From positions 434,001-498,000 of the forward strand of contig JAIXMP010000006.1 in NCBI GenBank assembly GCA_025677815.1: a DNA stretch of 64,000 nucleotides. Direction: 5' to 3'. The DNA comes from Phascolomyces articulosus. Its lineage: Eukaryota > Mucoromycota > Mucoromycetes > Mucorales > Lichtheimiaceae. Position 1 is the first letter of the stretch, and each line of letters opens with the position of its first letter. The translations under genes were made by a program, and so were the position numbers. The notes beneath the pieces were generated by a model. The model had not been told where the DNA came from. It searched no databases and worked only from the letters and a program-made list of their open reading frames with translations. Positions 1 through 9,988 of the stretch are shown here, piece by piece.

Positions 1-1759
1 TACTAGACCTTGACCATCAAGAAAAAAATGAATTAAAACCATGGGAAAATACAACTCGAGCCAATGCTGCTTTTGTTATATTAACTCGTAATTCAGAATT
101 AGACGATTTACGTAAAACTATGCAACAATTGGAACAACGATTCAATCACAAGTTTAACTATCCCTATGTTTTTTTGAACGACGAAGAATTTACAATGGAA
201 TTTCGTGATTTGACTTCTAGTTTGACTTCTGCCAAAACACAGTATGGTAATATATAATTTATCTATTGAGTTGGATTGGATAGTGATATATTTTAATATG
301 AAAGAAAAGGGGGGATTGTAGTAGAATAAATGTAAAAAGGAGAGAGAGAAGAAACAAAAAAGATATTCATTAAAAATAATGTTTGTTCTGTTTTCAGGTA
401 TTATACCAAGAGAACATTGGAGTTATCCAGATTGGATTGATGTTGAAAAAGCAGATGAAGCAAGACGAAGAATGGGTGAACAAGGCATTATATATGGCGA
501 TAGTTTGTCCTACCGCCACATGTGCAGGTATATTTATATAATGTTGTTTTTTTGACATGATCTTCCTCCTCCCATTTATTATTTGCAGAAAATGAGTTCT
601 AATTTTTGTATGTGTGATGAAAAATTTACGACTTGGTTCAAAAAAAATAGATTCGAAAGTGGTTTCTTTTATCGACACCCTTTAATGGAACAATATGATT
701 TTTATTGGTAATTATTTGTAATATATATTTATTGACAATGCTGACAAAAAGGGGAATCTACAACTGTTTCTTTTTCATATATTCATTGATCATCTTTGTT
801 GTTGTCAATTATATTCAAATTTAGGCGTGTGGAACCTAGTGTAGAATTCTATTGTGACATCGACTATGACCCCTTTTTATATATGCAAGAGAACAACAAA
901 AAATATGGTAACTATCATTATATATTGTCAATCCATCGATAGAAATTGGAACGAGAAGAGTGTTTCGTTGATCCATTTTCCAATGACATTTCTATAGGCT
1001 GGACCATTTCCCTTTTAGAATTTGAAAGTACTGTTCCTACCTTGTGGAAAACAACCAAAGATTTCATGAAAGAACATCCCGAAATGATCCCTGAAAATAA
1101 TTTACTTCGATTTGTCTCTGAAGATAAAGGCAACACTTATAATTTGTGCCATTTTTGGAGTAATTTTGAAATTGGCGATCTTAACTTTTTACGTAGTAAA
1201 GAATATTCGGCGTATTTCGATTATTTGGATAAAGCAGGAGGGTTCTTTTATGAAAGGTAAAAAGGATATAATTTTGTGAGAGAAGTTGGAATATCCCTCA
1301 TATTAATAAATGGATGACTGAAACGTTGAATATGTATTTATAGATGGGGTGATGCACCTGTCCATTCGATTGCTGTCGCCCTGTTCCTGAATAAATCGGA
1401 AGTCCATTTCTTTGATGATATTGGATACCGTCATGATCCATTTATGCATTGTCCTTTGGATCGAAATGTACAGAAAAAGTGTCATTGTAATCCAGATGAT
1501 AACTTTGGTAAGTTTTTTATTGATTGAATTGGTATATGTATATTGTTACTGAGAAAGATAGTTAATCGTTTTACATGATGGTTTATATAGATTTCACCAT
1601 CTTTTCTTGTATGAACAAATGGCTTATTGCATAAAAAAGAAGATGCCTTTCTTGGTGTACTCCATAATATACTTTAATTTCATTTCGCTCTTCCTTCCTT
1701 TTTGTATTTTAATTCACATTCACACACACGCATTTCCTTTTTTATATTTAGACTGGTAA
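1..1759 (+). CDS. Alpha-1,2-mannosyltransferase, KRE2/MNT1/KTR family (GT15), 3' part
   Basis: Golgi type II glycosyltransferase that adds alpha-1,2-mannose from GDP-mannose to N- and O-glycans. The 5' end lies outside the window, so the signal anchor is missing. Exons read as 3-246, 398-527, 651-707, 825-907, 998-1256, 1344-1507 and 1752-1759, joining in one frame of about 314 residues. Family landmarks occur in the right order: [14 protein letters not shown] near the start, [12 protein letters not shown], the block [36 protein letters not shown], then [17 protein letters not shown] and the C-terminal [19 protein letters not shown] is rebuilt across the 528-650 intron, which supports the model. 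The last exon is only 8 nt and encodes the final W and the stop. The family assignment is firm; which KTR paralogue it is cannot be decided. Confidence 0.93.
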
Positions 1760-2258
1760 AGAACCTATTATTTCATGCATTAAAAAACAGCACATTCTTC
1801 CTCCATTGACAACAGCAACAAATGATGGTTGTTTTCTTCGATTCTCTATTTTTATATTTTAATTGATATGCTAATAAGGAACATCTATAGAAATAGAATA
1901 GGATGGACATGCTCACTCAATCATACTTTTATAGACTTTATAGAATCACGTAGTATTAGTAGTAATACTTTGCCAAACCAAAATAAATTCTCAATTAACA
2001 AAAAAAAAAAGAATTTATTGATTGTAAAAATTATATGTGCGGGATGTGGTGATTGTTATTAGTGGGTGTTGCAAAAAAAGGAACATCAGTACTCTTAAGA
2101 GAATGAATTAACTGTGGTTGTTGTTGTGAGGGAGAAGAAGAGTGTATTGAATGCTTCTGTAGTGGTTGTGGATGTGGTAGAGGAGGAGAATAAGAAGGTG
2201 ACGATTATGATGATGATGTAAATGGTTGTATAGGAAAAGATAAGATTGGAGAAGGTTG
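1760..2258. other. Intergenic, AT-rich and low complexity
   Basis: This stretch follows the mannosyltransferase stop. It holds homopurine and homopyrimidine tracts and GTT/GAT-type microsatellite-like sequence at about 2110-2230. Small open frames here are low-complexity threonine or histidine runs and I do not consider them genes. Confidence 0.5.
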
Positions 2259-2755
2259 CTATTGTCGTTGCTGCAACCAAGCAACGACATAGAAACCGAA
2301 TTCGCCGAAACATCCATTTTTCTTAACAATTTCCTTAAATTTACTAATCAAAAATTTGTGTTCAAGAGCCGTACTACTCTTCCACGCAGGTTGAGCATGA
2401 AGGACTATGACTGGCATGTAATCAAACTTATTCTCCTCCGGTACATAATTTTGTAAGGTTATCCAGGCAGCAGCATAAGACATCGGTTCCTCTTTAACAA
2501 TACCAAGAAATAGAAAAAAACAGGTTATCCGTTTCATGGGTGATTGAATGAAGCATTGATCTATGAGTCGATTGGCCTTGTTAGTGAATCATTTGGAACC
2601 TAAACTTTGAAAACGGTTAGGTGGCAATTCAACTGGAGGTAGATGGCCGGTTGGGCATGATGGTAATGATATAGACGATTGTTTTGGTTGGGGTTGTTCT
2701 TGTGCTAGTTCTTCTGGTGTTGATGTAACAGCAGCAATAATACCATGTATACTTT
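2259..2755 (-). pseudogene. Decayed protein-coding gene of unknown function
   Basis: On the minus strand one frame stays open for about 150 codons except for a single in-frame TGA near 2594. Upstream of that stop it is proline- and glutamine-rich (PPVELPPNRFQSLGSK). Downstream it becomes an ordinary globular-looking sequence with AAAWITLQNYVPEENKF, MPVIVLHAQPAWKSS and KFKEIVKKNGCFGEF. The residue composition is unlike random AT-rich sequence, so I read it as a once-coding region with one nonsense change; an intron spanning the stop is the alternative. The frame ends at a TAG next to a low-complexity tract. I do not recognise the family. It lies just outside the left arm of the inverted repeat. 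Confidence 0.4.
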
Positions 2756-3756
2756 ATATTTTATAAAGATACGTATGTTTAGTTCTCTTTTTTTTATTAT
2801 ATATGATCGATACAGTTATCACTCTATGTATTACCTCTTTTAATGACGAGTAGTAGGGTACCCACTAATAACAATATCTTTTTTCTGTTGCATAACTGTA
2901 CCAAATGTTTCCCACTTTATTGATCCTTCTCTTTTTCCCTTATTCAAGTTGAAAAATAATACAAATACCCAGTAAAAGCCGTCGCCTTTATATTAGCGTT
3001 CACAAAAGTTTAATGGATGAATTATGGTATAATCTCTTATGAAGTATCAAGTCTAGAGTGGTAATATTTTCCTTTGGGGTATTTCAAAGTTTGGGCTTAG
3101 AATGCTATTGTTTTGTGCGATCGTATTTTTGTATTGTTTAAAGACGTGTAGATGAAATGAAGCTGGTTTTTTTTTGTTTTACTTTAATCAATTATAAGTT
3201 TATGATCTTACTTTTATAGCTAGTCGTTCAGCAGCAGTGAATCAAACATCGAACGAAATGATTAAAAAAACTCATATTATCAAAGTCGATTTGATGAAAG
3301 AAAAAAAATATAAAGAACAGTTAATACTCTTTTCTTTTCTAAATCGCCTGCATATAAACAAACATTACTCATTATTTATTTGTAGGATGCATTGGTGATG
3401 ATCTTTCAAATTTTTGACGTAGATGGCGTTATAAATAACAAACGTTTCAGCAAGAAAAAAGTATATTTATAAGCCTTACTTTGCCCTTCTTTTCTTGATT
3501 AAAACACAACAATTCTATTTTACATTATTTTCTATTTACCACTTTCATAATTACCTTTCATTTGATAGAAAATTCTTAAAGAACGCGTATTTACTACCAT
3601 TAAAATCCATCATACTGTATACTCTCTTGCAATTTTTTTAGAAGTACCATTCGCTTCTTCTTTATCTGTGAGTAAACACCTTTCTTTTTAATTTCTATTA
3701 TCTACGATTATACTGAAACTAACTTGTCAAACTTATTTAATGTAATCGTAGAAATA

Positions 3757-5364
3757 ATGTATATTACCTACGAGACGGTACAATATTTATGCAATGAGGC
3801 ATATAATTTCACCAAACATGTAAAACCACCCATAATAATCCCCAGTGATTTGCCCAAACCAGACTTTATGCCTACCAAGATAGTTCGTATATCCGATATG
3901 AAAGTAGTCGATGGATCTCAAGTCAACGAAGGTTACTGCACATTATCATATTCATGGAATCAATCTGGAGACTCTTTACTTGATGAAAAAACTGGAAAAC
4001 ACAAACGAATTGATGAAGGCAAACACAAGATTATTTCTTATGACAATAATTATCCTGATATGATTATTCCTCGATACAAAACATTTTTTAATAGGAAACT
4101 TGGCAAGATATATAAAGTTTTGGATATCATGGAGCATAATAGCTATTACTTTACAAAAACAACCAAACACGTCAAATTTGAAGGCATCATTCAGTATATA
4201 TGTCAAGAATTCAACATCAAATATATATGGTACGACCAAATGTGCATCAATCAAGACGATAAAGACGAAAAACAACATGAAATACGCAACATGCATTATA
4301 TATACGAAAATGCTTTTTGCACCGTTGCACTTGTACCTGATTACTCTCGGGAAACACAATTAGATCCAAGTAAACAACAATATTTCGAACGTTTATGGAC
4401 TTTAGAAGAAGTAATGAAGTCAAATAGATTGTTATTTGTCGGAAGAGATGAACATCGATACGGAGATGAAATACCCCACGCACTATATCATTTAACAATA
4501 TCGTCTTCTGAAGCATACGTTTCACAAATTCTATGCCATGCACATCGACGAACAAGCACTAAAGACCACGACCGTGTCTTTGCTCTCATTCATCTTTTCC
4601 CAGAATTCATGGATGAAATCAACATCGATTACAATCAAAAATTAGAAGACCTAATGATTCAATTTTATGGTCTTTTAGCAAAAAAAGACATGAACATTTT
4701 GTTTTTTAAAAACAGAAATGATTATAAATCAACAATCAAAAAGTACAAATTTTTACCATCATGGACCGGTGTTAACGGTAAACACTTTACAATTGATACA
4801 ACAACCTCATTTCAAAATTACGATATAATTGGAAAAACCATGTATGTTACAACAGCTTATGTTTCATACATCGACGGTGACAATTTAACTATACAAGAAG
4901 AAGATATACCACCAACTCCTGATAATGGAAAGTATGACTTGTTTATATATGTTCAACTATCTGAAGCAAATGAAATGAAAAGAATTTTATTGGACCCAGG
5001 TTTCGTTGATATTTTTGCTGAAATATCATTTCTCGATGTTATATCTGAAAAGCTTCAGCAATTATCAAGATTCATGGAGATAAAAAAGGAAAACTTGCAC
5101 TGGTTTCAAAACGATAGTGATGATTATTGGATGGCTGCAAGGTTTGATTTTGATGATTTAACAGACAGTTTAAATGACCCTTCTGCACAATATGTCATCC
5201 TTTCTGAAATTTCATTTGAAGGTTATGAAAATCGCTACTATCCCGTCATAAAAAAAGAACAAGGAGAAGAATTTTATAAAGCTATTGGATGTTGTAGAAT
5301 AAGAAGTAACAACGATTTTTTCTCTGGTTGTAATTTAAACAAAGAAACATTTTTGATTCAATAA
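3757..5364 (+). CDS. HET-domain (heterokaryon incompatibility-like) protein, left copy
   Basis: HET domains mark fungal proteins linked to non-self recognition and programmed cell death; the role in this lineage is unknown. The 535-residue frame has the three HET blocks: YCTLSYSWN at about residue 60, YIWYDQMCINQDDKDEKQ at about 155 followed by an IYENAFCTVALVPD strand, and RLWTLEE at about 210, then RTSTKDHDRVFAL. No membrane segment is evident. The frame is also open upstream to a TTG at 3724, but the ATG at 3757 is chosen because MYITYE, or MYMTY, begins all three HET paralogues here. A leader intron is likely upstream: GTGAGT at 3668, ACTAAC near 3716 and a TAG acceptor just before the ATG. 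Downstream lies a conserved block also present in the other arm. Confidence 0.88.
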   Translation: MYITYETVQYLCNEAYNFTKHVKPPIIIPSDLPKPDFMPTKIVRISDMKVVDGSQVNEGYCTLSYSWNQSGDSLLDEKTGKHKRIDEGKHKIISYDNNYPDMIIPRYKTFFNRKLGKIYKVLDIMEHNSYYFTKTTKHVKFEGIIQYICQEFNIKYIWYDQMCINQDDKDEKQHEIRNMHYIYENAFCTVALVPDYSRETQLDPSKQQYFERLWTLEEVMKSNRLLFVGRDEHRYGDEIPHALYHLTISSSEAYVSQILCHAHRRTSTKDHDRVFALIHLFPEFMDEINIDYNQKLEDLMIQFYGLLAKKDMNILFFKNRNDYKSTIKKYKFLPSWTGVNGKHFTIDTTTSFQNYDIIGKTMYVTTAYVSYIDGDNLTIQEEDIPPTPDNGKYDLFIYVQLSEANEMKRILLDPGFVDIFAEISFLDVISEKLQQLSRFMEIKKENLHWFQNDSDDYWMAARFDFDDLTDSLNDPSAQYVILSEISFEGYENRYYPVIKKEQGEEFYKAIGCCRIRSNNDFFSGCNLNKETFLIQ

Positions 5365-6846
5365 AAATGAACGATTGATATAAATAATTTGCGTAATTAA
5401 TTAGGCTTATGTTCATTTTTAGAATATCACAACTCAGAGTACAGCAAAATTAATACTTTGATTGTTCAATAAAGCGATAATGAGTGTGATATGTTTAGTA
5501 ATTAATATTGTTCATCAATAGCTGGAAGGAGCTCTCGATACACATCCTGATGAATTCAACAACTTCACGTTAGGAATAGTAGAGTTTTGAGCTAGGATGT
5601 AAATGTCTGGTATTGATTTTTTCTTTGAATCATGGATGGACTGATTAAAGCAACATCCAGAATTGCCTAAGGCTTGTTCATCATTGTCACCATTTTAGAC
5701 GTATTATAATTAAACAAGAAAGATAATTAAAAATCTAATGGTTACAAATAACATAGTGGTGTTTCTCAATCATGTAACCTAAACTATCCCAGCAGTAGAA
5801 CGCTTAAGTCTTAAGCTTTTAAAAGTGCTACAACGCACTACTGAGAACAGTATCAAAAAGGAATTATTATTAGAACGATAAAGACATTTCCTCCTTTTTT
5901 TCTCACAAATTTCAATTATGAACCTCCCAATAATAATTCACCAATAAGAATAATATGACTATTAGTATCCAAGCAACATGATATTACTACTACGATGATG
6001 ATCCTCATTAGTAAGCAGTCGCAAAATAGGAAACCAAGCTTTGAACAATTAAAAAGTTACCTAAGGCGTGTCATTGGAAATCGATCGAATAAAGGATCTC
6101 GAATCCAGTAGCGATAGAGTATATTAATCCTCCGTGCCTGCTACCAGCCAGATAACAAGCTGATGAACCTACGTACTACGTATTACTGAAATGTGGGAAA
6201 GTAATTATTGCTGCTGTAGAATTCCAAATTGAAATTCGATACAGGGTGAGTATTTATGATGATGCTTGTTATTTTATGGTTTTGAGTCATTATTGCGTGT
6301 TGACGAGTCGTTGTTATTTTTTTTTCTTCCATAACATTTCAAGTAATAATGTTATCACTGTAACTAAAAAGTGGACCATATGCCACTATATCACTACAAT
6401 CGACCCTCGCCTGTTGTTCCACTCCTGTTGTGAAGACGTTCTACGCTAATGCAACATTTCATCGGGGTTGGCACCTTGTAACTGCAACACTGATTTGATC
6501 AAATTTCTGTTTATCGCAGTAAAATGTCCTCGTAATTGGTAACAAGAAAAATCAGTACCAGATCTTTATCTCATTTAGTGAAATATATATTCAAGCTAAA
6601 TTTTCGATATATGAAGCTCTAACTATATAAAAACACATGGTTTTTTATATACTTTTTGGTTTTTCTAGTTATTTACGATTATTTTTCAGTCTTTTGTTTT
6701 CATGTAGTAATTTAATATGGGTATTGTACAATTTCAGTTAAGATATCAATAATCATACTCTATGGCTATACTTCTGAATGTTGAAAAACATACCTAATGC
6801 AACAAATATCGTAGAATTGTCAAAGTGTCAAAGCGGGGGTTGACTG
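5365..6846 (+). pseudogene. Conserved block downstream of HET, remnant of a second gene
   Basis: This 1.4 kb is as recognisable in the opposite arm (55673-57160) as the HET gene. In the stretch 6246-6620 the three frames contain coding-like pieces that correspond between arms, such as DDACYFMVLS here against DGACYFMVLS there, LQSTLACxxxPV, TNTTFYWDWH against ANATFHRGWH, and QAKFSIYEALTI. In both copies these pieces are split by stops and frame changes. Either it is a decayed second gene of the cassette or one with introns I could not resolve. The family is not recognised. Confidence 0.45.
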
Positions 6847-7654
6847 CAGTTATTGCTGTTTTTATTTACAATAAGTCACAAATTCTCCATTTTTAATGTG
6901 AAATAATTGATCTCAATATCCCACGAATGATAAATAACGATTCGTAACAACATAATTACGAGATTTAGTATAATAGCTATTATAAATGGTATTTCCAGCC
7001 ACTTATGAAAAAATTATTTTGAGCTCATCGTCCCCGGTTCGTAATGATAAAAATGAAGAATAACCAAGTTGAATTTTTCATTTTTAATTAATACTGAACG
7101 CTTTTAAAACCGAAAAACCAATAATTCTTTTGGCTAAAAGATAATAAAAAATGAAGAAGTGATGCGTTGTTTCAGTGGTTGGTCACAGTCCACTACGTTT
7201 TATATTACCTTTGGAACGCGACTGGCGAGGATAGAAACATAATCATAACTCCGAGAACTTGTTCTTAATAGATGCGCGTGATAAGTATATCAAGTAATAT
7301 ATGTTGTGAGTTTGTTTAGATACTTCACTATACACTTATGTAGAAATAAATGCAGTGAGGTTAGCACGCGTCAATGCTTATCGCACAGAATCATATATCT
7401 TAAAATATTATATAAAAATAATTTATTAGATATAAAGGTACATAAAATGAAGAAAAAGAGTACATTAAGCAGGTAAGGATATTAATTTTTAACTACGAAT
7501 ATGATGTACATCCCAATAATAACCCCTTAGCACCTTATGCTTTAGCATAACCATGTATTACTATTGCAGTAAAACATTGCTGTGCTATAGTATTTATATT
7601 GATTGTGTATCTACATTTTACTAATATAGATGGTATAAGGTAGATATATAAGTA
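6847..7654. other. Intergenic, AT-rich
   Basis: This lies between the inner end of the repeat arm and the 3' end of the F-box gene. I see no credible open frame, RNA gene or repeat in it. Confidence 0.5.
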
Positions 7655-9988
7655 CTAATTATTTTGTATCTCCAGCAATCCTCCACGTTCCATAAGAATC
7701 TCACGCATTTCTTGTATTAGACGTAGCTTTTCTCTATGATCAATCTTTTTTTCTCCAAAATATTGTATCCATTTTATATGCAGATATTTGAGGGACACAA
7801 TATTCTTGATCAAAATATAAGCAGTTTCATAGTCCATCTCGGTCACCTTTAAATATTCAAGCTGGGAAGTCGAAGTAGCATTTTCTTGTTGTTCCTCTCG
7901 CTCAGCATCAGACCCTTCTCTTTCTTCTTTTTTCGTTATCTTGTCAACGTCTCGTTGTTCATTAACCATTCATTACTCTTGTTATTCACGAAATGGAGGA
8001 ACGATCGCCAGTGAGAGCGACGAGCACCATTCTTCCTTTCGCATCCCGCCATGAAACAAAAATGACGAAGCCTAGGGCATTTCTTGGCAATTGTTTCTAT
8101 TACGAATCCATCAAGACCTAAAAAATCATCTCCCCAATAGGTATCATCGAGCTGGATGGCTTCCAAAGCAGGGCACGCTGAAAATAACCGGCTCATGATG
8201 CCTGACATAGGTCGATTGGAATTATTATCACCTATATGAGATTCGTCTCCCGTGGCTAGACGGAATTCTCGTAATCTTGGACAACCAAGGGAAGCAAGTT
8301 GTTCGAGAGGATCCCTGCCAAGCGATGCACCGTCATAACTCAGGTATAATAGCTCTAATGATGAGTGACATGCCTTGAATACCTCAGTAAAAGTAGTGGG
8401 CTTTATGTCCCAATGGTATTTTACAAAAACGAATCGACGAAGACAAGTGGAAATAGTAGTAGTATTCACACCTCCTACAATAGGCAGCTGGAGCATTTTT
8501 TTCTGTGTCTTTTTGAATATGGTCTTTGAAGAAGAAGAAATATTATTGAATGTTGCAACAGGTGGAGGTTTAATAATATCATACTCATTTTCATTTATAT
8601 TGCTGAGCGCCGTTTGAGGCATTTGAGCATTCACCGAAATAATCAAGTTGATGAGTCGAGGACATGATTTAATTGCTTCAAAAATGCAATCACTGATATG
8701 GCTATTTGCATTATCGCATGTAGGCAAAAATAAATGAACAAGGTTGGGACATCTCTTGATCAGTTTCATAATAATCGTATCTTTACTGTTACTATTATAT
8801 GTATTTAATGGCTTGAGGTATTTGTCCAGTTTTAGGTATGTCAGAGTAGAATAATTGATGTTAACTGATTTCAATGTTGCTGTTTGACTCTTTACAGGAG
8901 AACGACGCAATGTAATGGTATGTTGATATGAAATAGTGGGAAAGGCCGGATAATAAGTAATAAGTCTTGGTTCGCTTTTGTATAGAAATGATACATGAGT
9001 CAGGCCAGGTGAGCACGCAGGCAGTAAATTGTGAATTATATCCTCCTTGTGTTCTATTGAGCAGTCAATCAATTCAATTTGTTTCAATGTTGCTGACATA
9101 CATCGTGCTGTATTGCTTAATAAACGTATATCAGAAATCGATATATCTATATTTTTAAAATCTTTTTTTTTAAAAAAAAGACACAATAGAAAATGGGGCA
9201 GTAGGTCAATATAAAAACATATACCCTTTACAAATGGAGAATGTCATGATGGAATTTAAAAGTCATCGTAATAGCGATGTATCTATCGCTAGAACTACTA
9301 CTCTTCAAATTACTGTATATTTACGTATTTTCTGTATAAAATGATTATCCTCCCATGAACTTAATAGCCAAAATATATCACACTTCAATCCAGGATCTAA
9401 AGGTCCTTCCAATCGTAACTCTTGTGTATCACCATGTAACAAAGAAAGTAATGTGGACTGATGTAAATTCGGCATTCCCAACTTTAATTTATTCCAAAAC
9501 TCTGGCCAATCCATCATAAAATCATTCCACCGTCGACAAACTCGAGCGCACTGTAACAAATCCTTGTAATCGAGGTATCCAAATATCAAATATAATAGAT
9601 CGTATGATAACAAGTCATAAAATCCACCTTGACATCTTTGTTTGATTTTCACTAATAATTTTTGTTTTTCCTTCAACAACGATGAATGGTATGGATCATC
9701 CAGTGGTACGGATTTTAAACCGTGTAAATAAATGTTTAATGCTGAATTAAAATCATCTTGTTCTTGGTAGAGCTGTGCAGAGATAAAATATCCTTTGGCT
9801 GATGTAGGTGATTTTTTTATCATTTTTTGAGCTGCCTTTTGCTGTTGTGCTTTTCGGTTTTTCGTACCAGCAAAAGTAAAAGCCAAAAAATTTATCGGGT
9901 TCTTCGATAACGAAGAAGCCTCTTTTTCTTTTTGCTTACTAGAAACAGTTGATAAAACTGGGTCGTGTGCTTGTTTGAAGAAAGACAT
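7655..9988 (-). CDS. TPR / F-box / leucine-rich repeat protein
   Basis: Predicted substrate-recognition subunit of an SCF ubiquitin ligase. Exons on the minus strand are 9325-9988, 7990-9161 and 7655-7939, giving 706 residues. The start is the ATG at 9988; the frame is open further upstream but without ATG. A TPR-like helical pair lies at about residues 62-96 (SAKGYFISAQLYQEQDDF). An F-box follows at about 123-168 (LLYLIFGYLDYKDLLQCARVCRRW). The rest has irregular leucine-rich repeats with the typical spacing (CPNLVHLFLPTC, CPRLINLIISV, CPRLREFRLATG, CPALEAIQLDD, CPRLRHFCF). The second intron (7940-7989, 50 nt, GTGAAT donor) is inferred because it joins two overlapping frames; a real frameshift is the alternative. 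The TPR-F-box-LRR order is that of the fungal Dia2/Pof3 type, but such genes are numerous in moulds and orthology is not claimed. Confidence 0.82.

Larger units (their letters stand above)
2848..6846 (+). repeat. Left arm of a ~4 kb inverted duplication carrying a HET gene
   Basis: Read on the plus strand, this segment aligns by eye along its whole length with the reverse complement of about 55673-59648. Matching landmarks include ACTAATAACAATATCTTTT at the outer end, TTTAATGGATGAATTATGG upstream of the gene, CTGTGAGTAAACACCTTTC just before it, the HET frame itself, and ACCTAATGCAACAAATATCG at the inner end. Similarity stops abruptly: before GAGTAGTAGGG on the outer side and after GGTTGACTG on the inner side. 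I found no terminal inverted repeats and no clear target-site duplication at the arm ends. Boundaries are accurate to perhaps 10-20 bp. Confidence 0.85.

Noticed and set aside
3724..3756. Upstream start of the HET frame at a TTG
   Set aside because: The three paralogues share the later ATG, and a splice acceptor lies directly before it.
3976..4555. Antisense and alternate-frame ORFs inside the left HET gene
   Set aside because: They overlap conserved HET codons and are not preserved in the right copy.
2848..6846. The HET duplication as a classical DNA transposon
   Set aside because: I saw no terminal inverted repeats, no target-site duplication and no transposase inside the arm.
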